Shown here in pieces: positions 17,801 through 26,583 of a stretch of DNA of 64,000 nucleotides. The DNA is from Planctomycetota bacterium (GTDB taxonomy: Bacteria; Planctomycetota; SZUA-567; H5-PLA8). The notes under the pieces are model-generated. The model ran no database searches, had not been told where the DNA came from, and worked only from the letters and a program-made list of their open reading frames with translations. How positions within the stretch are numbered: the first letter of the stretch is position 1; each line of letters opens with the position of its first letter. Both the position numbers and the translations under genes were made by a program. The stretch is taken from assembly GCA_023150555.1 (NCBI GenBank), contig JAKLKQ010000021.1:37573-101572 (forward strand). Direction: 5' to 3'.

Positions 17801-18355
17801 TACACCGACCGCCCGGCCGAGGGCATGACACAGCTGCACGACTTCCGCTACCCCGTCGCCGAGACCCACGACGCGTGGTACATCGTGCGGATCACGGAGA
17901 GCATCGGGCCGAGCGAGACCGACCGCTCCCAGCGCATCGCGCTGACCAACCCCATCTATTTCGACGCGCCCGGCCGCGTGGGCCCCCGCCCCGCCCAGAC
18001 GCGCATGCGCGGCACGCTGCGCCGCCCCGGCGGCACGCCCATGGCCGGCACCGTGACCGTCCTGGAACCCGGCAAGCCCAAACGCGAGGTGGTCATCGGC
18101 GCCAACGGCCGCTACGAGGTCACTTACGCCTCGGCCGGTATCCTGATCTTCGCAGCGAAGGGCTACGAACCGGCCATGCGCAAGATCTTCGACCACCCGC
18201 GCGTCCAACGTGCCCTGGGCGAACTGCACACCGAGCGCGAGGCGAGCCTGAAGGAACACTTCGCCAAGCCGACGATCTTCGGGTCCTGGCGCCTGCTGCT
18301 GGCCGAACTCGAGGCCGACGTCGAACTGCGCCCAGCACGGCCCGCTCAGCCTTGA
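14855..18355 (+). CDS. Large secreted CehA/McbA-like protein, probably a pseudoenzyme
   Basis: 1166 aa. A signal sequence (~residues 10-34, ending near LSA) and about 500 residues of Pro/Ala/Glu/Lys-rich low-complexity sequence come first. A carboxypeptidase-regulatory-like Ig domain follows (GLLRGHIVDARSRQPLPARVRV). The C-terminal third has the layout of CehA/McbA metallohydrolases (PHP-like): IAEAIWFNLLNQGYAVPAVG, a VLDAIRRGRCSITFGPAVF step, and LERIEVIRNGAVVYTDRP, then a small final Ig-like domain. The metal site appears lost: where relatives have ADLHxH, this has ADLDLA, and the usual TD after the LN.GY step is AGGGT. I infer a non-catalytic envelope protein. The 1441-aa opposite-strand ORF is a shadow. 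Confidence 0.7.
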   Translation: MARRVTSRRPVPAASLLTVVVAFCLAAGFPTLSAQETGPEVPKPVPDPSLEADEVDAPPLPSFEFDLAETYRRTGAAQDAGARGAFDAFVPTRIPETIRPGTKEYRLPPPAFANGDALQPDEPLPAIFVKKPPPPEVLFPRPRPESYLPPSDTERNAALAKAEKNGKRGKNEKRGKREKTPELPAPPPAPPVEAPETAEATETTDHEAARETRTAAAGTPTPVGTESAPLEALPAPVAPPVPPAAPSAPVAPAAPTAPAAPANTIDAPAAGSPRDARYMAAYRLSEATRTNEAVAPESAAPPATAEGATPEPAPRTPAAALVDLGEQDYWTAGGQKPAPAAEGKPQPRPADPEFPRQFPDDGATVQPARAERQLFREVTPRAGDPELLRRWPRTDNLETDAGTRAPTMERRNGDDALLAFAPGAAPRFRMGEGLDDPGHELSAPLVLPLPEIPALDTPGGDTPGEATSKGDPAARLTVLQKLAELTAAGKKDPEEKDGKDKKGDQAQRDPEKLVAEHLREVEEKNKLLKELNAAGETTAEAPDGAGESAAKNSDGGRNARAMHLLQVLSGDRPTGLLRGHIVDARSRQPLPARVRVVDETDCAVSAQVVDQGFWCDGAFAVKALEGMVNVEVSAGRFRSAFRKAYRVEGNKATDVVIELALPEPFDFARRGWCLADLDLALLAPEGARTVWSGEAPLPADAALVARAEGVAVLGLNVASTVPDKPGEKLEPGAEAALREAIENSAAPGQLVLATFGGPEHPFCGSALGLGMTSWQDLPRKLNDPHQPLRDWFGELRQHGGLALYTELSGRRTVDPREAIIPVLPRLVEDGFYAKDDAHARLYAPTELLFDTIAGASYEGLVYDGSEIAEAIWFNLLNQGYAVPAVGAGGGTLEQGRVPFGQTLLAIDGTPTRENVLDAIRRGRCSITFGPAVFAKIFERDRGPGDRLPADGRKLSLQIQAYASMTPGARLERIEVIRNGAVVYTDRPAEGMTQLHDFRYPVAETHDAWYIVRITESIGPSETDRSQRIALTNPIYFDAPGRVGPRPAQTRMRGTLRRPGGTPMAGTVTVLEPGKPKREVVIGANGRYEVTYASAGILIFAAKGYEPAMRKIFDHPRVQRALGELHTEREASLKEHFAKPTIFGSWRLLLAELEADVELRPARPAQP

Positions 18356-18571
18356 CGCAACCCATCTCTCAAATACGTGCACTGGTGAGCCAACGCAACG
18401 TGCGTAATCTCGTTAACCTATGGGCCACAAAAGCTTTTGGAAAGATTGAGGTGAACCGCCGCCACGCGACGATCACCAATGTACGAGGGGTTTCATGAGC
18501 GGGACGGGCGGGGCGCCCAATCCTGTGTAACTCATTAATTTACAAAGAGTTATACATTGGATGTTGCATCC

Positions 18572-18600
18572 TTGACAGGGAGTCGCGCCTCGGCGAGAAT
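18572..18600 (+). promoter_or_regulatory. Candidate sigma-70 promoter of the 18715 gene
   Basis: Consensus -35 TTGACA (18572-18577), a 17-base spacer and GAGAAT (18595-18600, four of six). It lies in the 359-base gene-free stretch 18356-18714, which holds nothing else I can name, and predicts a leader of roughly 105-110 bases. Confidence 0.5.
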
Positions 18601-18714
18601 CCTGAACCTGTTACCCGGTAAGTTTTAAGGACATAAACCGGTTGCCGAGAGGTCCGGTGTGGGGATAGGTTAAGGGTAGTTCCGGGGGCACATTGAGCAG
18701 GAGGAGCGCCGTAG

Positions 18715-21192
18715 ATGAGTAAGTCTACGATCCGGAGCATTTGTACACCACTGGCGATGGGCCTGTTGTTGGCCGCAATCGGGTTCAGTTTCTCGATGGC
18801 GACCACGCCTTCGGGCGCCGGTGCCCGGCTGGTGCCGGCCTGCACCGTGCCACCGCCAGATTTCGTTACGGGCCACGAGTCCAGCACCTCGGCAACCTGT
18901 TTCGACTTGGGCACGGTGGTAGTGAACCGCGAATTCACGCGTATCATCAACGTCCGGGACGGCACTCCGCCTTTCACCTTTTCGATCCTTACCGGCACGG
19001 TCCCGCGCCCGCAGAACAGCGTGCTCACACTGTCCAGTGCCGGCCAGTCGTCGATTCTCCTGACCGGCACCTTCCGAGGCCGCAGCCCCGACGACGGCGC
19101 TTGCCTGCCGCACGAAGGTGGACCCAATGTTCCTCCTGCCGCTCCGGACGACTACCACGTCTTTGAGCTGGAAGTCGAAGAGACCCTCAGCGGCACCATA
19201 GATACGCAGTTTTTCTGCATTCGCCTTGAGGAGATCACCGACGTCAACACGGAGATCGGGAATACCTCGGGCGACGAGTTCATCATCGAGGACCTGACCA
19301 ACGTCGCGCCCGTGATCGATCCCCTCGGCTTCGGCAGCCCGGTTCCCCCAGCTCCATTTCTGGGCACCAGCGACGGAGTCAGCTTCAATGACCTGCCCAA
19401 TGCCCTGCAACGCCAACCCTACAATTATCAGCTCCACATCAACGGCGGATTCCGCACGGGCGGCGACCTCATCACCCCGCTGGACTATACGCCCTCCGAC
19501 GACCTGACCCTTTTCAACCACGCCGGCGCCATCGCTCCCGACACCACCAGCGTCTTTTCAGGCCTGTCCGACGGGACGTACACCTTCGAGGTCGCCGACG
19601 TGGACTCCGACGGCGTGTTCGATCTGCTCGTCAGTTCGGACGTCGATCCTGGCCTGACGGGCTCCACGACCCAGACCTTCAACGACGTCATGGGTGCCGG
19701 CGGTGTCGTCCCCGGAGGCGCTGTGCTGTGCATCGGATCGCTGGGTGTACGCATGAACACCGCGGCGCCGCCAATTCCCGGGGGTACCGATCCGGTCGAT
19801 ACGGTCAAGATCGGCGACGTCTGGGTCATGGATGTCACGGCCTTCGAGCCCCCGGACATCATCTTCAGCCTGCACCCGGACAGCACGGACATGCCGCCCG
19901 GCCTGAGCCTCAGCGAGGACGGCCTGGTCTCGGGCACGCCTGACATCGCCGGCGACTACACGTTCATAGTAATCGCACAACAGGTCGAACGCACCGACGA
20001 CCCGGACACGGGCGAAGAGATCATCACCGTGCTCAAAGAGGCCGTAAGGCAGATCTTCCTGCGCGTCGATCCAGGCCCCATCAACAGCCAGTTCGTGCTG
20101 ACCAAAGGCCAGGTGACCTTCGACTTCGGCCATGCCGACAGCGACACCATGCGCTTGAACCTCCTTCTGGCGAAGGACCTGCTCAGGGACTTCTCCCAGT
20201 TGGAAGGCGCCACCTTCGACCTCGAGATCGGCGCGAACAACGATCGCATAGTCCTGTCCTCGTTGCTCACGGAAGGCCCGCTCACCTTTGGCCCGCAGGG
20301 CAGCATCGACTACCCGCCCCAACTGGCTATCGGCGACGAGCCGGGCAAGTACGCCAGCGATCCGAACATCCTGGTCAAGCCGTTGAACCCGAACCTGGGC
20401 GGCTTGAACCTGTTCATCTCCAACATCAGCCTCAAGAAGGCGATGGATGCGGCCAGCCTGGGGGCCTCGGGCATCATGGTCGTGCCGATCTCCATCGTCA
20501 TCACCGGCATCCAGACCGATTCGGGCCCACTCGACCTGCGGCTCGACGAGCTGGTTTCCTTTGCCTTCAAGAAGAGGAGCCTGGGCGCCTCGTCGACCAT
20601 GCCCAAGGGGTTCGCGGGTGCCACGGCCGGCGTCGGCCAGTTCATCATCGCGCCCGCCAACGGCTCGATCATCTTCGACCCCACCACCGGCAGCGACACC
20701 CTGAGCATGACCCTCAAGGGCTTCCTGCGTGACAACGTGCCCATTGCACCCCTGCTAACGCCTGGAAATCCGGTTCCGACCACGCTTGCTGACACGCGAA
20801 TGGACGTCCTGCTCGGCCTGCAGTGCGGCATGAGCACCCTCATGGAAGGCGGCGGCGTGGCGCCGTTCACCACCATCAAGAACACCACCAGCGCGAACGG
20901 ATTGGGCGGCAAGCTGATCATCACGTGCACCGATCCGGACGTTCCCGTGGCGCTCTTCGCCCTCAACAAGGCCACCGGTGCGTTCGTCATGAAGCTGCGA
21001 AGCCCGGCCACCAATGCCGGCCTGATCGCCGGCCTGGTCCCGCCGGACTCCCTGGTCCTGGACGTGGACGATCCGTTCGTCTTGACGGTGCGCATCCGGC
21101 TGTACCAAGAGTCCGACAACACCAACGTCGTGATCGACGCGACTTATTCGCTGGTGCTCTTCCGCAAGGGCAGGAAGCTGAACCTGAAGTAG
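18715..21192 (+). CDS. Secreted Ig-like (putative-Ig) surface protein
   Basis: 825 aa behind a strong AGGAGGAG ribosome site. A signal peptide (~1-30: PLAMGLLLAAIGFSFSMA) is followed by a beta-rich, Asp/Thr/Ser-rich protein with few charged clusters. A He_PIG-type putative-Ig repeat is visible (LPPG-like DMPPGLSLSEDGLVSGTPDIAGDYTF, shortened here). Acidic DVDSDGVFDLLV resembles a calcium-binding thrombospondin-type loop. No sorting signal or membrane anchor was found at the C-terminus. Probably a cell-surface or secreted structural/adhesive protein. It has its own promoter-like site upstream and a strong terminator downstream, so it is likely monocistronic. Confidence 0.75.
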   Translation: MSKSTIRSICTPLAMGLLLAAIGFSFSMATTPSGAGARLVPACTVPPPDFVTGHESSTSATCFDLGTVVVNREFTRIINVRDGTPPFTFSILTGTVPRPQNSVLTLSSAGQSSILLTGTFRGRSPDDGACLPHEGGPNVPPAAPDDYHVFELEVEETLSGTIDTQFFCIRLEEITDVNTEIGNTSGDEFIIEDLTNVAPVIDPLGFGSPVPPAPFLGTSDGVSFNDLPNALQRQPYNYQLHINGGFRTGGDLITPLDYTPSDDLTLFNHAGAIAPDTTSVFSGLSDGTYTFEVADVDSDGVFDLLVSSDVDPGLTGSTTQTFNDVMGAGGVVPGGAVLCIGSLGVRMNTAAPPIPGGTDPVDTVKIGDVWVMDVTAFEPPDIIFSLHPDSTDMPPGLSLSEDGLVSGTPDIAGDYTFIVIAQQVERTDDPDTGEEIITVLKEAVRQIFLRVDPGPINSQFVLTKGQVTFDFGHADSDTMRLNLLLAKDLLRDFSQLEGATFDLEIGANNDRIVLSSLLTEGPLTFGPQGSIDYPPQLAIGDEPGKYASDPNILVKPLNPNLGGLNLFISNISLKKAMDAASLGASGIMVVPISIVITGIQTDSGPLDLRLDELVSFAFKKRSLGASSTMPKGFAGATAGVGQFIIAPANGSIIFDPTTGSDTLSMTLKGFLRDNVPIAPLLTPGNPVPTTLADTRMDVLLGLQCGMSTLMEGGGVAPFTTIKNTTSANGLGGKLIITCTDPDVPVALFALNKATGAFVMKLRSPATNAGLIAGLVPPDSLVLDVDDPFVLTVRIRLYQESDNTNVVIDATYSLVLFRKGRKLNLK

Positions 21193-21212
21193 GCGCAGCG
21201 AGAGCCGAACGC

Positions 21213-21250
21213 AAAACGCCCGCGGGAGACCCCCGCGGGCGTTTTTCTTT
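21213..21250. terminator. Strong bidirectional intrinsic terminator
   Basis: A 14-bp perfect stem (AAAACGCCCGCGGG / CCCGCGGGCGTTTT) with a 5-base loop and flanking A and T runs. It lies between the convergent 18715-21192 and 21273-21581 genes and can stop transcription from both sides. Confidence 0.95.
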
Positions 21251-21272
21251 GTGCGCTTCGATTGCGGGAGCC

Positions 21273-21581
21273 TCAGAACGCTTCGAGATGCTCCACAACC
21301 GATATGAGCAGTTTGCCGTCGCCGATCCGGCCGGTCCGAGCGCCATCCAGGATCGCGCGCTCGACGCCGGCAAACGCGCCGTCCTCGCAGTAGACCTCCA
21401 GGCAGGCCTTGGGCAGGAACGTCATCTCATACTCCTGGCCGCGGTACATCTCCAGGTGGCCCTTCTGCCGCCCGTACCCGCGCACCTCGGAGACCAGGAT
21501 CTCCAGCACGCCTTCCTGGGGCAGCCGGTCGAGCACGTCTTCCAGCTTGAAGGGCTTCACGATGGCTGTGATCTTCTTCAT
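21273..21581 (-). CDS. glnB: PII nitrogen-regulatory protein (GlnB/GlnK type), short C-terminus
   Basis: 102 aa. Clear PII: MKKITAIVKPFKLEDV at the start, T-loop EVRGYGRQKGHLEMYRG, uridylylation-site tyrosine exactly at residue 51, Lys58 in FLPK, and the B-loop/C-region ARTGRIGDGKLL. PII trimers sense 2-oxoglutarate and ATP/ADP and bind targets such as N-acetylglutamate kinase and AmtB. Usual length is ~112 aa; this one ends at VEHLEAF, without the familiar RIRTGE tail whose Arg contacts nucleotide. It lies 68 bases downstream of argC in the same direction, a sensible place for a regulator of arginine synthesis. No amtB or glnA is nearby. It could equally be called glnK. Confidence 0.9.
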   Translation of the reverse strand: MKKITAIVKPFKLEDVLDRLPQEGVLEILVSEVRGYGRQKGHLEMYRGQEYEMTFLPKACLEVYCEDGAFAGVERAILDGARTGRIGDGKLLISVVEHLEAF

Positions 21582-21649
21582 GCGCTAAGCGTCCGGGGAC
21601 CGGCGCTACAGCCGCCAATCCGCAATCCCACCTCCGCGATCCGCACTCG

Positions 21650-22696
21650 TTACAGGCTGCGGCCCTTCAGGCCCAGGGTCTCGGCGAACCCGCACATCAG
21701 GTTGAGGTTCTGCAGGGCCTGGCCCGCGGCGCCCTTGACCAGGTTGTCCAGCGCGGAAGCCACGACCACCTGCCCGCTGCGCTCGACCACCTGCACCGCC
21801 ACGTCGCAGTAGTTGCTGCGCGCGACGTTGCTGATCGCCACGGCGTCGACCTTGTCGAGCACCCTCACGAAGGGCGCGCGTTCGGCCGTGTAATACGCGC
21901 GGAACGCCTCCTGCGCCTTCTCGGTCGTCAGCCCAGCCTTGGGGCGCGCGAAAGCCGTGGTCAGGATCCCGCGGTCCAGCGGCGCCAGGTGCGGGACGAA
22001 GGTCACCTTCGGCGCGCGCCCACAGGCCAGCGCCAGGCCCATCTCGATCTCGGGCGTGTGCTTGTGGTTGCCCACGCCGTACGCGCGCAGGTTCTCGTCG
22101 ATGTCCACGAACAGGTTCGGGTTCTTGGGGAGGTACTGCCGCCCGGCCCCACTGAGCCCCGAATAGCTGTCGACCACCAGCCCGGCGTCCTCGACCAGGC
22201 CTTCGGCCAACAGCGGCGCGAGCGCCAGCACGGCGGACGTGACGTAGCAGCCCGGGTTGCCGACCAACTGGGCCCTGCGCACGGCCTCCTTGTTCAGCTC
22301 CGGCAGGCCCCAGACGGTCTTCTCAAGCAGCTCCTTGCAGCCGTGAAGTTCCTTGTACCAGGCCTCGTAGACGGCCGGGTCCTTGAAGCGGAACTCGCCG
22401 CCGATGTCGATGACCTTGGCGCCGCCGGCCAGCAGCCCCGGCACCCACTGGAAGGTCTCGGCGCCCTTCTTGGCGCAGAAGACCACGTCGCTGGCCTTGG
22501 CGACCTCGGCGGGCGTAGCGGAGACGGTGGACAGGTCGCACTCGCCGCGCAGGCTCGGCAGCAGTTCGCCGATGGGCTTGCCGGCGGCGTGCTCGCTGAC
22601 CAGCAGCGCGATCTTGCACTCGGGGTGTCCCAGCAGCACGCGCAGCAGGCACTCGCCCACCAATCCCGTGGCGCCGACGATGGAGACGCGAATCAT
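21650..22696 (-). CDS. argC: N-acetyl-gamma-glutamyl-phosphate reductase
   Basis: 348 aa, normal length. Third step of arginine biosynthesis: NADPH-dependent reduction of N-acetyl-glutamyl phosphate to the semialdehyde. It has the NADP fold GATGLVGECLLRVL, catalytic Cys in GNPGCYVT, GLSGAGR and catalytic His in VPHLAPLDRGIL. Ribosome site AGGAG lies before the ATG. The next gene in the same direction is PII. PII in cyanobacteria and plants controls the preceding enzyme (NAG kinase), so the pair makes regulatory sense. No other arg gene is in the window. Confidence 0.95.
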   Translation of the reverse strand: MIRVSIVGATGLVGECLLRVLLGHPECKIALLVSEHAAGKPIGELLPSLRGECDLSTVSATPAEVAKASDVVFCAKKGAETFQWVPGLLAGGAKVIDIGGEFRFKDPAVYEAWYKELHGCKELLEKTVWGLPELNKEAVRRAQLVGNPGCYVTSAVLALAPLLAEGLVEDAGLVVDSYSGLSGAGRQYLPKNPNLFVDIDENLRAYGVGNHKHTPEIEMGLALACGRAPKVTFVPHLAPLDRGILTTAFARPKAGLTTEKAQEAFRAYYTAERAPFVRVLDKVDAVAISNVARSNYCDVAVQVVERSGQVVVASALDNLVKGAAGQALQNLNLMCGFAETLGLKGRSL

Positions 22697-22831
22697 TGAT
22701 CAACTCCTGGTTCTTCCAGGCCCGTCCGACAGAGCAACACGTTACGAAAGCGGCGCGCGGCGCGCAAGCAATACGGCAGGGCATTGGGCATAGGGTCTGT
22801 AGAAGGAACGCTGTACGGCTGAAGGCTGCTT

Positions 22832-23218
22832 TTACACCCCGCCCAGCGAGCCGGTGGACCTGAGTTCGGTTGCGTCGGAATCCCAATCCACGCGCGGGGC
22901 GTCGCCCCATAGGGCCTCGAGGTTGTAATAGTCGCGCAGGGTCGGCGAGAAGACGTGGACGACGACGTCGCCGTAGTCGAGCAGCATCCATTGGCTGGCG
23001 GCGTCGCCTTCCTGGCCGAGCTTCTTCAGGCCGCGCTGCTTGAGCTCCTTGTCGATCTCGCCCACGATGGCGCGGGCCTGGAGCTTGGACAGGGCGGTGG
23101 CAATGACGAAGAAGTCGGCCACGTCCGACTCGCCGCGCAGGTCGTAGATGACGATGTCCTCGCCTTTCTTGTCCTCGGCGACGGACGCCGCGAAGCGGGC
23201 CAGTTCGATACCGTTCAT
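22832..23218 (-). CDS. rsfS: Ribosomal silencing factor RsfS
   Basis: 128 aa. The family signature is complete: KKGEDIVIYDLRGESDVADFFVIATA, QARAIVGEIDKELKQ, and the late WMLLDYGDVVVHVFSPTLRDYYNLEALW. RsfS binds ribosomal protein L14 and blocks subunit joining when nutrients are short. The last ~20 residues (after GDAPRVDW) are a short non-conserved tail. It starts 6 bases after the end of the pyrophosphatase gene, so the two are probably translated from one message, though the pairing has no obvious functional logic. Confidence 0.95.
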   Translation of the reverse strand: MNGIELARFAASVAEDKKGEDIVIYDLRGESDVADFFVIATALSKLQARAIVGEIDKELKQRGLKKLGQEGDAASQWMLLDYGDVVVHVFSPTLRDYYNLEALWGDAPRVDWDSDATELRSTGSLGGV

Positions 23219-23224
23219 CGCGGG

Positions 23225-25861
23225 TTACCCGATGTTCAAGGAGTAGGCCACGATCAGGCCGGCGAAGACGACGCTGACCATCGTCATCAATTTGATGAGG
23301 ATGTTCAGGCTGGGACCGGCGGTGTCCTTGAAGGGGTCGCCGACGGTGTCGCCGATCACGGTCGCGCCGTGAATGGGGTTCTTGGCCTTGCTGCGGTTTT
23401 CGGCGGAGACCACCTGGCCGTCGGGCGTGACGTACTCACCCTTCTCATTCTTCAGGTACTTGCCGCCGTAGTTGCCGCGTTCGATATGCTTCTTGGCATT
23501 GTCCCAGGCGCCGCCCGAGTTGTTCAGCATGACCGCCAGCACAAAGCCGCAGGTCAGGCCGCCGGCGAGCAGCCCCATGACGCCGTTTACTCCCATCACC
23601 ATGCCGACGACGACCGGAACGATGATCGCCAGCAGCGACGGCAAGATCATCTCGCGCTGGGCGCCGGCCGTGGAAATGGCCACGCAGCGCGCGTAGTCGG
23701 GCTTGTCGGTTCCGGCCATGATGCCCGGCTTCTCCTTGAACTGCCGCCGGACCTCCTCGACCATTTTGCCCGCCGCGCGGCCGACCGCCTTCATCGCCAT
23801 CGCGCAGAAGACGTAGGCCATCATGCCGCCCAGGAACAGCCCGCAGATCACCATTGGGTTCATCAGGGTGATGTCGAAGGCCTTGGCGAAGTCCGCAATC
23901 TTGGCGTCGGCGGTGCCCATCAAATGGACCTTGCCGGCGGTCAAATCCGCCGCATGGTCCGCCTGGAACTTATCCACCGCCGCCTTTATCGGCCCGCTAA
24001 TTCGATCCGCAGCGCCTTCGTAGAAATACCAGGTCGTGTTCTTAATGTTGTAAATCAAGGATGGCTGCTGGTTGGCGAGCTTCCCAAGCCAGAGCCGAAT
24101 CTCCTCGATGTATGCGGCTAACAACGCCATGGCGGTCAGCGCGGCCGAACCGATGGCGAAGCCTTTGCCCGTCGCGGCCGTGGTGTTGCCCAGGCTGTCC
24201 AACGCGTCGGTGCGCTCGCGCACTTCCGGCCCCAGGTGGCTCATCTCGGCGTTGCCGCCGGCGTTGTCGGCGATGGGGCCGTAGGCGTCGGTAGCCAGGG
24301 TAATGCCCAGCGTAGCCAGCATGCCCACTGCGGCGAAGGAGACGCCGTACAAGCCCTTGGCCATGGCATCTACACTGCCGTCGAAGCCTCCCGAGAAGCC
24401 GTACGCCAACAGGATGCCGACCACGATCGTGACGACCGGAATGCCGGTCGAATACATGCCCGTGCCGATGCCGTCGATGATCGTCGTCGCCGGACCCATC
24501 TGCGCCTGGTAGGCGATGCCCTTGGTGGGCGCGTACTCGTCAGAGGTGTAGTACTCCGTCGCCTGGCCGATGATGACGCCTGCCAGCAGGCCCACCACCA
24601 CCGCGCCCGCGACGCCCATGGGAATCAGGCCTAGGGCCGCGATGCCGAAGGTGGCGGCCAGAATCAAAATCGAACTCAGCAGCGTGCCGCGCAGCAGCGC
24701 CGTCAGCAGGTTGCGCTGCGTGGCGCCTTCTTTGGTCCGCACCGCGAAGATGCCAATGATCGAGAGCAGGTTGCCGATGCCGGCAATGATCAACGGCGCG
24801 ATAACCGCAGCCAAGCCGAAGGTCGTGCTCGTCCCGGCCTTGATCGGGACGTCCATGATGGCCGCGCCCAGGGCCGCCGTGGCCAGGATCGAGCCGCAAT
24901 AGGACTCGTACAGGTCCGCGCCCATGCCCGCGACGTCGCCGACGTTGTCGCCCACGTTGTCGGCGATGGTGGCGGGGTTGCGGGGGTCGTCTTCGGGGAT
25001 GCCGGCCTCGACCTTACCGACCAGGTCGGCTCCCACGTCCGCCGCCTTGGTGTAGATGCCGCCGCCCACGCGCGCGAACAGCGCCTGCGTGCTGGCGCCC
25101 ATCCCGAAGGTGATCATCGTGGTGGTGATCTCGATCATCTTCGCGTGGACGAAGGTATGGTCCTTCAGCCAGACCGGATCCCACGCGGCGCCGGTGGCCG
25201 CAAGACCCGCCTTCTGGGCCAATCCGAGGCTCAGGCCCCAGACGTTGTTGTCGTACACGTAGTTGAGCGCCAAGTACCAGGCCACGATGTCCAGCAGCCC
25301 GAAACCGACGACCACCAGGCCCATCACCGCGCCGCTGCGGAAGGCCACCTGCAGGCCCTGGTTCAGGCTCTTGGTCGCGCCCTGCGCCGTGCGCGACGAT
25401 GCATTCGTCGCCGTGCGCATGCCCAGGAAACCGCACAAGCCGCTGAAGAAGCCGCCGGTCAGGAAGGCCACCGGCACGAAGGGATTCTGAATCCCCATAA
25501 AGGCCAACACTGCGAAGATGACGACCAGAACCACGAACACCAGGCCGACGACGCGGTACTGGCGGTAGAGATACGCGTAAGCGCCTTCACGCACCGCCTG
25601 GGCGATCTCCTTCATCTTGTCGTTGCCTTCGTCGGCAGCCATGAGCTTCTTGTAGAAGACCATCGCGAAGAAGAGCGCCGAGACGGCGCCGATCGGCGCG
25701 AGCCAGAAGAGCGCCTGCGCCAGGTTGGCGGCTGACGAGCCGACTGCCTCCGCGTCGGCGGGCGGCGGCCCTTCAGCGGCTTGGAGCGCCGTGTGCACCC
25801 ACACGGCCGCGACCGCAAACAATGCGAAAAGCCCCCATACGCGCCAGCTGCGACCTTGCAT
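23225..25861 (-). CDS. hppA: Membrane-bound ion-pumping pyrophosphatase
   Basis: 878 aa, about 16 helices. It hydrolyses pyrophosphate and pumps H+ or Na+ across the membrane. Catalytic loops are intact: [21 protein letters not shown] and [20 protein letters not shown], with a second acidic motif [18 protein letters not shown] and a third near the C-terminus ([22 protein letters not shown]). The ion-dependence site reads [18 protein letters not shown]. Alanine there, instead of lysine, marks the K+-dependent subclass; whether it pumps Na+ or H+ I cannot decide. The N-terminus has a signal-like helix and an extra loop. GGAGGGG precedes the ATG. Confidence 0.97.
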   Translation of the reverse strand: MQGRSWRVWGLFALFAVAAVWVHTALQAAEGPPPADAEAVGSSAANLAQALFWLAPIGAVSALFFAMVFYKKLMAADEGNDKMKEIAQAVREGAYAYLYRQYRVVGLVFVVLVVIFAVLAFMGIQNPFVPVAFLTGGFFSGLCGFLGMRTATNASSRTAQGATKSLNQGLQVAFRSGAVMGLVVVGFGLLDIVAWYLALNYVYDNNVWGLSLGLAQKAGLAATGAAWDPVWLKDHTFVHAKMIEITTTMITFGMGASTQALFARVGGGIYTKAADVGADLVGKVEAGIPEDDPRNPATIADNVGDNVGDVAGMGADLYESYCGSILATAALGAAIMDVPIKAGTSTTFGLAAVIAPLIIAGIGNLLSIIGIFAVRTKEGATQRNLLTALLRGTLLSSILILAATFGIAALGLIPMGVAGAVVVGLLAGVIIGQATEYYTSDEYAPTKGIAYQAQMGPATTIIDGIGTGMYSTGIPVVTIVVGILLAYGFSGGFDGSVDAMAKGLYGVSFAAVGMLATLGITLATDAYGPIADNAGGNAEMSHLGPEVRERTDALDSLGNTTAATGKGFAIGSAALTAMALLAAYIEEIRLWLGKLANQQPSLIYNIKNTTWYFYEGAADRISGPIKAAVDKFQADHAADLTAGKVHLMGTADAKIADFAKAFDITLMNPMVICGLFLGGMMAYVFCAMAMKAVGRAAGKMVEEVRRQFKEKPGIMAGTDKPDYARCVAISTAGAQREMILPSLLAIIVPVVVGMVMGVNGVMGLLAGGLTCGFVLAVMLNNSGGAWDNAKKHIERGNYGGKYLKNEKGEYVTPDGQVVSAENRSKAKNPIHGATVIGDTVGDPFKDTAGPSLNILIKLMTMVSVVFAGLIVAYSLNIG

Positions 25862-26121
25862 CGGTATTACCCCTCCAAATCCTTGGATCCCTTAATGTTA
25901 GAAGACCCCTGCAAAAGCCCGCTGAGTGCCAAATGCCTCTCGAATGCCCATGTGCAACCGACAGAAAGGAACCGTATACCCGGGGGTCGGTTTTTCAGCA
26001 ACCCGCTTCCAGGACCCTTTTTTAGGGCCCCTCCCTCGTTCGGTTGTGTGGGATGCAAAGGCTGGGTATGCCGGCACGTCCCGGGGCCCGATGGAGTCCC
26101 TGCCCCGCTACGCCCTCAGAG

Positions 26122-26319
26122 TCATCGCTTGGGGCTCCGCCCCGTCTTCTCCCTGGTCTTCTCGGCCTGCCGCTGCTTGCGGCGCTTGCGCTCGCTGGGC
26201 TTCTCGAAGTACGAGATCTTCTTCATGTCCTTCGTCAGGCCCTCTTTCTCGCACTGCTTCTTGAAGCGGCGCAAGGTCTTATCCAGGGGCTCTCCGGAAC
26301 GGGCTTCAACACGAATCAT
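26122..26319 (-). CDS. rpsU: Small-subunit ribosomal protein S21
   Basis: 65 aa, very basic. Family pattern is clear: IRVEARSGEPLDKTLRRFKKQCEKEGLTKDMKKISYFEKPSERKRR, shortened to essentials as EPLDKTLRRFKKQCEKEG and YEKPSxxRxR-like YFEKPSERKRR. S21 sits on the 30S platform near the anti-Shine-Dalgarno. GAGGAG lies about 12 bases before the ATG. The gene is divergent from fumC (264 bases) and followed, after 260 bases containing a weak G/C hairpin at 26012-26030, by the pyrophosphatase gene. Confidence 0.95.
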   Translation of the reverse strand: MIRVEARSGEPLDKTLRRFKKQCEKEGLTKDMKKISYFEKPSERKRRKQRQAEKTREKTGRSPKR

Positions 26320-26583
26320 GCGGCTGCCGTGCTCCTCTCTGCCAAAAACGTGCTACGCGGCGCTGCGTGGTGGGCGCCGGCACGCCGCCGGAGCTCCCTT
26401 GCCCCGCCCCAACCGGGCGGGCCGCACTGCGCCAGATAAACCGGTAAGGTTACGCGGGCGACCGGAAGGAATCAAGTCCAGCCTGGATGCCTCGAAAGCC
26501 CGGCCCGGCATGGATTTGACGCCCGCCAAGAGCGGTCCATACTCGCATACAGCACCCTCTCACCTTCCATAAGGAGCCCCCGC

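Noticed and set aside
14057-18382. 1441-aa minus-strand ORF
   Set aside because: It is antisense to two plausible plus-strand genes, has no recognisable domain and shows the Gly/Ala/Arg/Val bias of GC-rich shadows.
23225-25861. Sodium- versus proton-pumping call for the pyrophosphatase
   Set aside because: The K+-dependence residue is readable, but the ion-gate residues could not be aligned with certainty by eye.
26012-26030. Terminator of rpsU (GGACCCT..AGGGCCC)
   Set aside because: The stem needs a G-U pair, the A/T run is in the loop, and it is about 90 bases from the gene end.
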